Below are positions 26,638 through 34,350 of a stretch of DNA of 64,000 nt, piece by piece. Numbering within the stretch: position 1 is the first letter of the stretch; the number at the start of each line of letters is the position of its first letter. Both the position numbers and the translations under genes were made by a program. Under the pieces are notes generated by a model. That model was given only the letters and a program-made list of their open reading frames with translations, was not told the origin of the DNA and did no database searches. The stretch comes from Pseudofulvibacter geojedonensis (GTDB taxonomy: Bacteria > Bacteroidota > Bacteroidia > Flavobacteriales > Flavobacteriaceae), in NCBI RefSeq assembly GCF_042675745.1, contig NZ_JBHTJM010000002.1, positions 124,001 through 188,000 of the forward strand, in the 5' to 3' direction.

Positions 26638-27954
26638 TTAGTATTTTAACCATTTATACAGTTCTTTATAGCTTGGTTTTTTACCGTACATTAAAATTCC
26701 TACTCTGTATATTTTAGAGGCAAACCAAACTGTACCTATAAATGTTCCGAAAAGCATTACTACTGATATTAATTGCTGCCATATAGGAACCCCAAACGGT
26801 ATACGCATTAACATTACTACAGGTGAGGTAAATGGTATATATGAAAAAATTTGTGCTACTGTACCGTGTGGCTCATCTAGAACTGTAAACCCTCCTACGT
26901 ATACAGCCAACATTAATGGTAAAATTATAGGCATCATAAATTGCTGTGTATCCGTTTCGTTATCAACTGCCGCTCCTATAGCTGCATACAAAGAACTATA
27001 AAGCAAGAAACCACCTATAAAGAATAAAATAAACATTATAACTAAATTAGTTAATGGAAGATTAAAAATTTCTGCCATCCATACGCTAACCTTTTCCTGC
27101 ATATCACCATTCTTCATAATCTCTTTAAAAGCCTCTTGTTGTGGCGTTTCTAATTCTGCCATATTTACCCCAAATACTGAAGCCATTATAACAGAGGCTA
27201 CTGCCATTACAATAACCCAAATAGCCACTTGGGTAATACCTGCAAGAGATGTTCCCATTATTTTACCTAACATTAATTGTATAGGTTTTACAGATGATAT
27301 GATAATTTCGATAATACGATTGGTTTTTTCTTCTATAACACTACGCATAATCATATTTCCATAAATAATAATGAACATAAATAAAATATATCCAGCCACT
27401 AATCCGAATCCAAGCTTTAACCCTCCTCCTATTTTAGAAGTTTTTTCTCCGCTATAGCTTTCTTGATTAATATTAACTCTAACTTTTGCATCTTTAATCT
27501 TATCTATATCAAATCCTTTATTTTTATAATTAAGATCTGTTAACTTTTTAGCTATTTTAGATTCTATATCAGAAATTAAAGTAATAGAAGGGGTATCTTT
27601 TGTATAGAAGGTAACGTTCTTAGCTATTCCTTTTAGGCTATCAGACTTTTTAATATATAATAAACCATATATTTCCTTTTCTTTTACATTTTTTAAAGCA
27701 GCATCGTAATTGATATCTGTAAGGATGTTATATGTTGTAGTTGACTTATTATCTGAAAAAATTGTTGAGGCATAGCCAGATTCATCTATGACATCTATAA
27801 CCCTTTCTTTATTCTTATTTAAATTCGTTAAATAGGCTATTAACAAACCAACTCCCACCATTATTAATGGTGTTACAAAAGTCATGATGATAAAAGATTT
27901 ATTCTTAACCTTGTTTAAGTACTCTCTTTGTATAATTATAGGTAAATGATTCAT
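26638..27954 (-). CDS. ABC-2 type exporter permease (NatB-like)
   Basis: A 438-aa membrane protein. One helix lies at about 21-40, then a large extracytoplasmic domain (45-180). Further membrane helices follow from about 185 with the motif IIEIIISSVKPIQLMLGKIMG, which is typical of ABC-2 permeases of the NatB/CcmB type. It would pair with the ATPase encoded 18 nt upstream to export Na+ or another compound; the substrate is unproven. Normal length for the family. Confidence 0.85.
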   Translation of the reverse strand: MNHLPIIIQREYLNKVKNKSFIIMTFVTPLIMVGVGLLIAYLTNLNKNKERVIDVIDESGYASTIFSDNKSTTTYNILTDINYDAALKNVKEKEIYGLLYIKKSDSLKGIAKNVTFYTKDTPSITLISDIESKIAKKLTDLNYKNKGFDIDKIKDAKVRVNINQESYSGEKTSKIGGGLKLGFGLVAGYILFMFIIIYGNMIMRSVIEEKTNRIIEIIISSVKPIQLMLGKIMGTSLAGITQVAIWVIVMAVASVIMASVFGVNMAELETPQQEAFKEIMKNGDMQEKVSVWMAEIFNLPLTNLVIMFILFFIGGFLLYSSLYAAIGAAVDNETDTQQFMMPIILPLMLAVYVGGFTVLDEPHGTVAQIFSYIPFTSPVVMLMRIPFGVPIWQQLISVVMLFGTFIGTVWFASKIYRVGILMYGKKPSYKELYKWLKY

Positions 27955-27972
27955 ATTGGTAAGAATGTCTTA

Positions 27973-28896
27973 TTAGTTATTTTGAACAGATTGAATAAAA
28001 ATATCGCTTGCAGAAGGAATTACTTCAACAAAGTGATTTACTTGTCCATGATTAGTTAAAAAAGATAATAACTCATTAGAACTATTACCGTTCACTTTTA
28101 TATTCATTTTTAAATCGTTATTAATTGATTTAAATGTTGCAGGAGCAATTTTAAATTTATCTTTCAATAATTGATTTAATTCGGTTTCATTGTTAGCATG
28201 AATTCCTACTTCAAAAGTATTAGACTTAAACTGCCTTTTGATATCAATTAAATTTCCATCTAATATTTTATTCGATTTGTTTATTAAAGCTATATCGTCG
28301 CACAACTCCTCTACAGATTCCATTCTATGTGTAGAAAAAATAATTGTTGCCCCATCTTCTCTTAACTTTAAAATTTCATCTTTTATTAAATTGGCATTTA
28401 TTGGGTCAAAGCCACTAAAAGGCTCATCAAAAATTAATAATTTTGGTTCATGTAATACAGTTACAACAAACTGTATTTTTTGCGCCATTCCTTTAGATAA
28501 TTCTTGAATTTTCTTATTCCACCAATCTCCTATCTCTAACCGTTCAAACCAATGCTTCAATCTTTTTTTAGCCTCGGTTTTAGAAAGCCCCTTTAATTGT
28601 GCCAAGTACAATGCCTGCTCTCCTACTTTCATAGATTTATATAAACCTCTCTCTTCTGGTAAATATCCAATATCTTTTATATGATTGGCTTCTAAAGGTT
28701 TACCATCTAAAGTTACTAAACCAGTATCTGGCATGGTAATTTGATTGATAATTCTAATAAAAGAGGTTTTTCCAGCTCCGTTTGGACCTAATAATCCAAA
28801 TATACTCCCTTTAGGAACCGACAAGGATATATTATTAAGTGCTACATAATCACCATAAGTTTTGGTAATATTTTTAGCTTCGAGAAGATTGTTCAT
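27973..28896 (-). CDS. ABC exporter ATP-binding protein (NatA-like)
   Basis: A 307-aa ATPase with Walker A GLLGPNGAGKTS (about 33-44), Q-loop region, signature LSKGMAQKIQ (a LSGGQ variant), Walker B LLIFDEPFSGFDP and switch His in STHRM. A C-terminal extension of about 85 residues after the ATPase core resembles the DUF4162 tail of this subfamily. It begins the minus-strand operon ATPase-permease-MscS. Confidence 0.9.
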   Translation of the reverse strand: MNNLLEAKNITKTYGDYVALNNISLSVPKGSIFGLLGPNGAGKTSFIRIINQITMPDTGLVTLDGKPLEANHIKDIGYLPEERGLYKSMKVGEQALYLAQLKGLSKTEAKKRLKHWFERLEIGDWWNKKIQELSKGMAQKIQFVVTVLHEPKLLIFDEPFSGFDPINANLIKDEILKLREDGATIIFSTHRMESVEELCDDIALINKSNKILDGNLIDIKRQFKSNTFEVGIHANNETELNQLLKDKFKIAPATFKSINNDLKMNIKVNGNSSNELLSFLTNHGQVNHFVEVIPSASDIFIQSVQNN

Positions 28897-28957
28897 GTAG
28901 TATTATTTTTACTATTGGTATCTAATTTAAATAGTTTGTTACATATTTTAAACAAAA

Positions 28958-29035
28958 ATAAAACCCACCCTTGTAAAGAACAAGGATGGGAAAAAAAATT
29001 GCTATGAAATAATCACAAATTATTTATTTGCGATA
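28958..29035 (-). ncRNA. Candidate small RNA ending at a terminator hairpin
   Basis: On the minus strand a TATATTTG -7-like element at 29041-29048 lies just upstream of a sequence of about 75 bases ending in a hairpin (28964-28990) with a T-rich tail. No ORF fills the stretch. It could also be a leader of the ABC operon. No -33 element is clear, so this is a weak call. Confidence 0.25.
28964..28990 (-). terminator. Hairpin with T-rich tail on minus strand
   Basis: Arms CCCACCCTTGT (28964-28974) and ACAAGGATGGG (28980-28990) pair with one mismatch; read on minus, TTTTATTTTTG follows. It would stop transcripts from the tRNA side before the ABC operon. Confidence 0.6.
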
Positions 29036-29117
29036 TTGATCAAATATACAACAATTCTTAAATAAATGTTAAAATAATGTATTCAATTAACACCTTAATT
29101 GTTTTTTATAACTCCAT

Positions 29118-29150
29118 AAAAAAAGTCTTCTACTAAGTAGAAGACTTTTT
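29118..29150 (-). terminator. Terminator of tRNA-His
   Basis: GTCTTCTACT (29125-29134) and AGTAGAAGAC (29136-29145) form a perfect stem flanked by A7 and T5, directly after the tRNA 3' end on the minus strand. Confidence 0.85.
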
Positions 29151-29152
29151 AG

Positions 29153-29227
29153 GGTGGAAGATGGGATTCGAACCCACGACCCTCGGTACCACAAACCGAT
29201 GCTCTAACCAACTGAGCTACAACCACC
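29153..29227 (-). tRNA. tRNA-His (anticodon GTG)
   Basis: The minus strand folds as a tRNA: D-stem GCTC/GAGC, anticodon arm TCGGT-TTGTGGT-ACCGA giving anticodon GTG, variable loop GGGTC, and T arm GTGGG-TTCGAAT-CCCAT. A G at 29227 is the extra G(-1) opposite C73, the identity mark of tRNA-His. CCA is not encoded. Acceptor positions 5:68 and 6:67 are both T-T, two adjacent mismatches. It stands alone between two terminators. Confidence 0.95.
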
Positions 29228-29340
29228 ATGTAATTGCGGTTGCAAATTTAGAAAATAATATCACTTAAAAAAAAGAAAAAAACATTTTTTTTCAAGTATT
29301 TTTACTTTGCTACTCTAACTATTTCAAATACAGTTAGCTA

Positions 29341-30057
29341 TTATTTTAAATCTAATATAGAATTTACTCCTATATACCTTTCAACAGTAAAACCTTCTGC
29401 TGCATCTACCCCTATAAGCCTTCCTAAATCATTAGCTCTATACCTTACACTATTGATAAAGTTCTTACTAGTTATAGGTGTTTCTACTTCTTTACTATTA
29501 GGGTTGTAGAATTGAGAATCATATGCCATTACCGATTCAATCTTTTTATCAACATAACCACTAATATCTACTACAAAATCTGGTTCTATATTTTTCCACT
29601 GTATGTAATGATACACTTGTTTTGGCCTCCATTTTTCTTGTTTAACACCATTTAACTCTGTTTCTATTTTAATTAATCCTGATAAAAAACAAGCATCTGA
29701 CACTAATTTACTTCCCTTAGGATGATCTATATGCCTATCATCTATAGCATTGCATATTACTACATCTGGCTTATATTTTCTTATCATTTTTATAACTTCT
29801 AGCTGGTGTTCTTTATTATTCATAAAAAAACCATCAGCGAAAGCTAAGTTTTCTCTAACTGAAACCCCTAAAATTTCTTTTGCTTTTGCCGCCTCTTCAT
29901 CTCTTTTCTTTGCAGATCCTCTAGAGCCTAACTCTCCTCTAGTTAAATCTATTATACCTACTTTACGACCTAAAGCTACTTCCTTAGCAATAGTACCTCC
30001 ACATCCTAATTCTACATCATCTGGATGAGCACCAAAAGCTAGTATGTCTATTTTCAT
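29341..30057 (-). CDS. bshB1: Bacillithiol biosynthesis deacetylase BshB1
   Basis: A 238-aa PIG-L/LmbE-type zinc hydrolase. The start is set at ATG 30057 because MKIDILAFGAHPDDVELGCGGT opens the domain exactly; a longer reading frame to 30144 runs through an RNA-like hairpin and is rejected. Motif HPDD (His11-Asp14), TRGELGSRG and DDRHIDHPKGS mark the catalytic site. It deacetylates GlcNAc-malate to GlcN-malate in bacillithiol synthesis. The partner genes bshA and bshC are not in the window. Confidence 0.9.
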   Translation of the reverse strand: MKIDILAFGAHPDDVELGCGGTIAKEVALGRKVGIIDLTRGELGSRGSAKKRDEEAAKAKEILGVSVRENLAFADGFFMNNKEHQLEVIKMIRKYKPDVVICNAIDDRHIDHPKGSKLVSDACFLSGLIKIETELNGVKQEKWRPKQVYHYIQWKNIEPDFVVDISGYVDKKIESVMAYDSQFYNPNSKEVETPITSKNFINSVRYRANDLGRLIGVDAAEGFTVERYIGVNSILDLK

Positions 30058-30093
30058 ATTATTAATTAATTTATGAGCTAATATAATTAAAAA

Positions 30094-30165
30094 GAAAAGA
30101 CCAGCTCCCCAGCTGGTCTTTATCAACCCAAAATTAATAAGCACCCGAGTAATTTAGTACTTATT
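30094..30165 (-). repeat. Structured tandem repeat unit A (putative RNA element)
   Basis: Minus-strand unit with two stems: ATAAGTAC...GTGCTTAT around a 12-base loop (30137-30164), a linker TAATTTTGGGTTGATAAAG, then GACCAGCT-GGGG-AGCTGGTC (30099-30118) with a T-rich tail. Unit B at 30195-30270 has the same order and near-identical linker. It lies between a 40-aa gene and bshB1. Confidence 0.6.
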
Positions 30166-30194
30166 GTTTTTTAATTTTTATATTTATTAATATA

Positions 30195-30270
30195 AGAAAA
30201 GGACCAACTCCCCAGTTGATCCTTTATCAACCCAAAATTAACAAGTACCCAAAATAATTTAGTACTAATT
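30195..30270 (-). repeat. Structured tandem repeat unit B (putative RNA element)
   Basis: Second copy of the unit at 30094-30165. Stem bases differ yet pairing is kept on the minus-strand RNA: GGATCAACT-GGGG-AGTTGGTCC has changes opposite one another relative to unit A (CAGCT/AGCTG becomes CAACT/AGTTG) and a G-U pair. That covariation favours an RNA rather than a DNA function. Each unit ends in a T-rich tail like a terminator. Confidence 0.6.
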
Positions 30271-30276
30271 AAAGTT

Positions 30277-30399
30277 TTAATACCTTTTTTTAGTTATTCC
30301 GTAATAACGTTGTATTTCTCTTCTCTTTCTTTTTTTATAATACTTAATTAACAAACCTAGCATTATAACCGATATAACTCCTATTGTAAAAGCACTCAT
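30277..30399 (-). CDS. 40-aa single-pass membrane peptide after the T9SS gene
   Basis: An ATG 2 nt beyond the stop of the large T9SS gene opens 40 codons on minus: a membrane helix SAFTIGVISVIMLGLLI followed by a basic tail KYYKKRKRREIQRYYG. Close spacing and the hydrophobic-then-basic layout suggest a real small protein co-transcribed with the T9SS gene. No family is recognised. Confidence 0.5.
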   Translation of the reverse strand: MSAFTIGVISVIMLGLLIKYYKKRKRREIQRYYGITKKRY

Positions 30400-30401
30400 A
30401 A

Positions 30402-33400
30402 TTACTTAATAATTATTTTCTTGGTTACTGATACTTTATCGTTATAACTAAACTGAACCAAATAAGAACCTGATGATACTTGTGTTGGTAACAACAACTC
30501 GGTAACCCCTTGGTATTGCTTATTACTTTTTAATACTTCTTGACCCAGTATATTATATACCTTAATATTTGAAGCATTAAATGGTTTAGAATTATTAATA
30601 CTTATTGCTCCTAATTGTGCATTGTAATACACTACCATATCTTCTGGAGTAAATTCTTCATCATCAATATTTAATATCTCTGATGTTCTAAACACTACAG
30701 AAAAACGATTGTTATACACTCCGGTATCTAAAGTAAACTCGGCAGCTATATTTTGTTCTAACCTTGTTTCTGTTTGTAGTTCTGAATCTTTAAAATATAC
30801 ATCTATATTTTCATCTAAATCAGCTAAACTAGATACATTAAACTTACATAACCCTGATGTTCCCACATTAATACTTAGTGGTAACTCTAATCCCTCATGA
30901 ATTAAACCTATTCCTTGTATTACATATGGCTCTTCTGTTATTTTCCAGCCACAATCGGTATGTTGCTCATTAAATCGTTTGGCATCATAACCATAATCTA
31001 TCTCTTGTGTTAAACCTTCTTTTACTCCTAATAACAATTGCCTTACTGTTCCTTCTGGAGTCGTAAAATGAAAATAAACTCTGTCTATTGACTCTTCTGA
31101 TGTTGATGAAGTTGATACTTCTTCTGATGCTCTTACAAAGGTTGAGTTTCCTCCTGATTCTTTTTCGAATGCTCGCTGACCATTGTTAAACTCTACCGTT
31201 CCTCCATCTGAATCACCATAGACCATAAAACCTTGACCTACTGGAATGTATCGCTTAGGAACTATCGTTCCTGAACCATTACTTGACACCATAGGATCTG
31301 ATACTGCCATAACATGACCTGTTAAATTTAATGATGAGTATCCTCCCTCATAAGCATCTAAATTATGTGAGTTACCTCCCCAATGTTCCCAAAAATACAA
31401 GGCCCCTGTGGTAGACGGATTTCCTCCTATATTATCATTTATAAACGCATGGGCATCTAAAGCACTCGCATATGGATTTCCTAATAAAGACATATTATTC
31501 CCTCCTATACTGTGTTGAATAACTCCGTTATTAGGTTTTCCTACAAATGTATAGTTTTGTGTTGCTGTTGCAGCTCCTGATCCTTTTAAAGTAAATCCTT
31601 GCCCTACACTAAATGTTCCTGTAGACTGTGGGTGTGTCCAGTTAGCATAAGCGTCAGGACTGTTATCGAATTTAAAAATCCAAAATTCAGCTAAACTTAT
31701 TGGGTTGCCTGTAGCTCCATCATAACCAGCTATCCAATTAATAGCCTGAGGGCTAGAAGGTGTTGTTCCATCTCTCAATATATCAGATACTGTGTAAGAA
31801 GTATTATTAGCCGTTGTATTTATAGGGTTTACAGGTGAAGACCAATAATTATAATGATACAAATTACTCTTTCCGTCTTGATCTCTCTCTATGTATCCTG
31901 AGCTTGATATAGCTAAATCTGAGTTTGATGTCTGAATTAACTGACTCTCGCCTACTAAATCTATTTCACCATCTAACTCTAGGTAACTAGTATTTTGTAA
32001 TAACTGATCGTTCTGAACCTCTAACTCTGAACCCAAATCTACCAAAAGCCCCAAATGAGTATGGCTAGCTGTAGTAGTAACTTTAGAATTGTTGGTTACC
32101 TGTACTATTGCCCAATCTTTGTTTGGTAAACTTGTTATATCCCAAACAGAACCATTTTGCCAAGTTCCTACTGTTGACCAATCACCTGATGCATTAGCTA
32201 CATATGGAAGTGGTGCGGTTTGCACCATAACAGAAGTTATATTATTTAAAAATCCGTTTTTAGCTGCACCAGAATTGTCTATTAACGTGATATCATAGAT
32301 AAGATCCATATCATAATATAAAACTAAATCACTCCAATTAATTGAGCCATTATCTATATCTTTAGGTATAGTGCTACCGTGAACTTTTCCTCCTACATTT
32401 TCTACTTCCTGGTAAATTTGTTCTCTTATTTGGTTATCTATTAGTGCCTTATTGTATACTTTTACCTCATCTATAGCTCCACTAAAATAGTTATTAGTTC
32501 CTGCAGAACTCCTACCTACAGCAAAATCGCTTGTATCATCTTTTAAGTTTAAGTTAGCGCCTAAACCGGTTCCTTGCCAAACTTGGCTTCCATTTAAAAA
32601 CAACGTTACATTTCCTGTTGTTCCATCAAATTTTGTAGTAGCATGATACCATAAATCACGTTGTAAAACAGGTGCACTTCCGTTAGGAGTTTCAATTGTA
32701 GTTACTGGAGCACACCCACTGCAGGTTGCCGTATATGTCCAAGTATTATTTGTTTTATTAGTTCCTATTGGAGAGTTATGTATTTGTGTACCATCTTCTA
32801 CAGTTAGTGTAAACGCCTCTTGCTGTGTTTGGTTATTTGTAGCTCCATTTCTATCATATTTTAAGTCAATTGTATCTCCAGGGTTAGCTTCAAAAGTAAC
32901 TGATGTGTTAGGTTGGCCTACTTCGGTAGTTAACCAATCAGTGGGGAAACCTCCAATAGGAAACTGCATCCAAGCACCACCATTAATTCTTACTTGCAGA
33001 TATCCTATCCACCCATCGGCTGGTGAGCTATCTTCCATATTTAAGGTATAAGTATAAGTTGGTGAGCCTGTTCTTACCCTAGTTTTTAATCTTCTAGAAC
33101 CATCTACATATAATTTAAAATTATCTTGACCACAAACATCACCAGTAGCAGAAAACCCATTACTTAATTTTATCCAAGCAGACATAGTGCTTCCTGTAAA
33201 TCCTCCAAAAAATGGAGATGAATTTACATAATCATCTACCCCATCAAAATCAATATCAGACTTAGGAGGTAGATCAAATATTTGGATTGGTGCTATAAAA
33301 ATACCCGAGTCATAAACAGCGTCATTAGTATCTGCTATTGCCATTTTCATATGATAAGTAATACCCGGTCGTAAAATAGTATAAGCCCTTAATAATTTGG

Positions 33401-34154
33401 TAAAACCATTATACATCATATGATGAGGACCATTAGTAGCTGTATCTAAAAAATCATCTGAAGTATCTGCAGGAGTTCCATTATCATCCATTACATAATT
33501 TACATTAAAAGAACTTGTATTGGTTAACACACAAGGATTTAATGCTGCGTCTCCACTAGCTCCTACGGTTCCATTATTTACATAATTTACCGCTACATTA
33601 TTTCCTCCTACAGATGCAATGTTTGTGGTTCCTGTTAAATCTCCTCCAGAAATAAAAAAACCAAAAATGTCATTTTTATCTGAACAAACATAATCTGGAT
33701 ACTCCTCTGAAGCAAATTGATAATCTAGTGCAAATATCTTAGGTTCTGTACCGGCTATTGTAAAGTCATATTCATAAATAACAACATCATAGTTGGCTTT
33801 AGTATCTATTGCTATTAAATCTACATCGTTGTATTGAGTACTACTTTGTTCATCATCATCACCTTGTACAGAACTCTGACTATTAATAGACCTATTAACT
33901 CTTCCGGTTGTTAATATTATACCACTATCTATATCTAAACCTGCACCTGCTATACCATTAGAAAACAGACCTCTCTGCCTATTTCCTCCGTTAGTTATAA
34001 CAGGACTTGTAATTGTAAAACCACCGTTAACTGATAATTGAGTAGCTAATTGGGCGGCAGATGAACCTTGGGTTGGTGTTGCCTGGGCATTTATATCTGA
34101 AAAAGTAAACAAGACAGATAAAAACAATATCACCCCAATAATATTTGTTTTCAT
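30402..34154 (-). CDS. Large secreted protein: choice-of-anchor L, LamG with inserted domain, T9SS sorting domain
   Basis: A 1250-aa exported protein (signal to about residue 24, INAQA). A choice-of-anchor L domain (about 30-295) is marked by FASEEYPDYVCSDKNDIFGF at 148-167. A LamG/concanavalin-like domain starts at IDFDGVDDYVN (301) and is interrupted at about 365-483 by a TLNMEDSSPADGW-type domain, then resumes. A region shared with its paralogue (from about residue 650) and a C-terminal T9SS sorting domain (about 1175-1250, KVYNILGQEV...VTKKIIIK) follow. It should be secreted by type IX secretion and attached to the cell surface or released, perhaps binding glycans. Confidence 0.85.
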   Translation of the reverse strand: MKTNIIGVILFLSVLFTFSDINAQATPTQGSSAAQLATQLSVNGGFTITSPVITNGGNRQRGLFSNGIAGAGLDIDSGIILTTGRVNRSINSQSSVQGDDDEQSSTQYNDVDLIAIDTKANYDVVIYEYDFTIAGTEPKIFALDYQFASEEYPDYVCSDKNDIFGFFISGGDLTGTTNIASVGGNNVAVNYVNNGTVGASGDAALNPCVLTNTSSFNVNYVMDDNGTPADTSDDFLDTATNGPHHMMYNGFTKLLRAYTILRPGITYHMKMAIADTNDAVYDSGIFIAPIQIFDLPPKSDIDFDGVDDYVNSSPFFGGFTGSTMSAWIKLSNGFSATGDVCGQDNFKLYVDGSRRLKTRVRTGSPTYTYTLNMEDSSPADGWIGYLQVRINGGAWMQFPIGGFPTDWLTTEVGQPNTSVTFEANPGDTIDLKYDRNGATNNQTQQEAFTLTVEDGTQIHNSPIGTNKTNNTWTYTATCSGCAPVTTIETPNGSAPVLQRDLWYHATTKFDGTTGNVTLFLNGSQVWQGTGLGANLNLKDDTSDFAVGRSSAGTNNYFSGAIDEVKVYNKALIDNQIREQIYQEVENVGGKVHGSTIPKDIDNGSINWSDLVLYYDMDLIYDITLIDNSGAAKNGFLNNITSVMVQTAPLPYVANASGDWSTVGTWQNGSVWDITSLPNKDWAIVQVTNNSKVTTTASHTHLGLLVDLGSELEVQNDQLLQNTSYLELDGEIDLVGESQLIQTSNSDLAISSSGYIERDQDGKSNLYHYNYWSSPVNPINTTANNTSYTVSDILRDGTTPSSPQAINWIAGYDGATGNPISLAEFWIFKFDNSPDAYANWTHPQSTGTFSVGQGFTLKGSGAATATQNYTFVGKPNNGVIQHSIGGNNMSLLGNPYASALDAHAFINDNIGGNPSTTGALYFWEHWGGNSHNLDAYEGGYSSLNLTGHVMAVSDPMVSSNGSGTIVPKRYIPVGQGFMVYGDSDGGTVEFNNGQRAFEKESGGNSTFVRASEEVSTSSTSEESIDRVYFHFTTPEGTVRQLLLGVKEGLTQEIDYGYDAKRFNEQHTDCGWKITEEPYVIQGIGLIHEGLELPLSINVGTSGLCKFNVSSLADLDENIDVYFKDSELQTETRLEQNIAAEFTLDTGVYNNRFSVVFRTSEILNIDDEEFTPEDMVVYYNAQLGAISINNSKPFNASNIKVYNILGQEVLKSNKQYQGVTELLLPTQVSSGSYLVQFSYNDKVSVTKKIIIK

Positions 34155-34183
34155 AATTTATAATTTTGGATTAATGTTACATA

Positions 34184-34199
34184 TAACACACCTGTGTTA
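34184..34199. promoter_or_regulatory. Perfect inverted repeat in divergent promoter region
   Basis: TAACACA-CC-TGTGTTA lies 30 bases upstream of the T9SS gene and 152 bases upstream of the divergent TPR-HTH regulator. It is a candidate operator; which protein binds it is unknown. Confidence 0.4.
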
Positions 34200-34350
34200 A
34201 ATTGATATCGCAAAATTATACCAGAGACCTAGTTCTTAAGGCTAAATAAACTCACAAGCTTCTCATATTACTTTAGTTTTAACTCATTTTTTTCTAATAT
34301 AGCAAACTTTGAATACTGAATTTCAAAACATTAACCCTTATCATGCATAT

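Noticed and set aside
30058..30144. N-terminal extension of bshB1 to 30144
   Set aside because: It runs through the structured repeat unit, and the domain opens exactly at ATG 30057.
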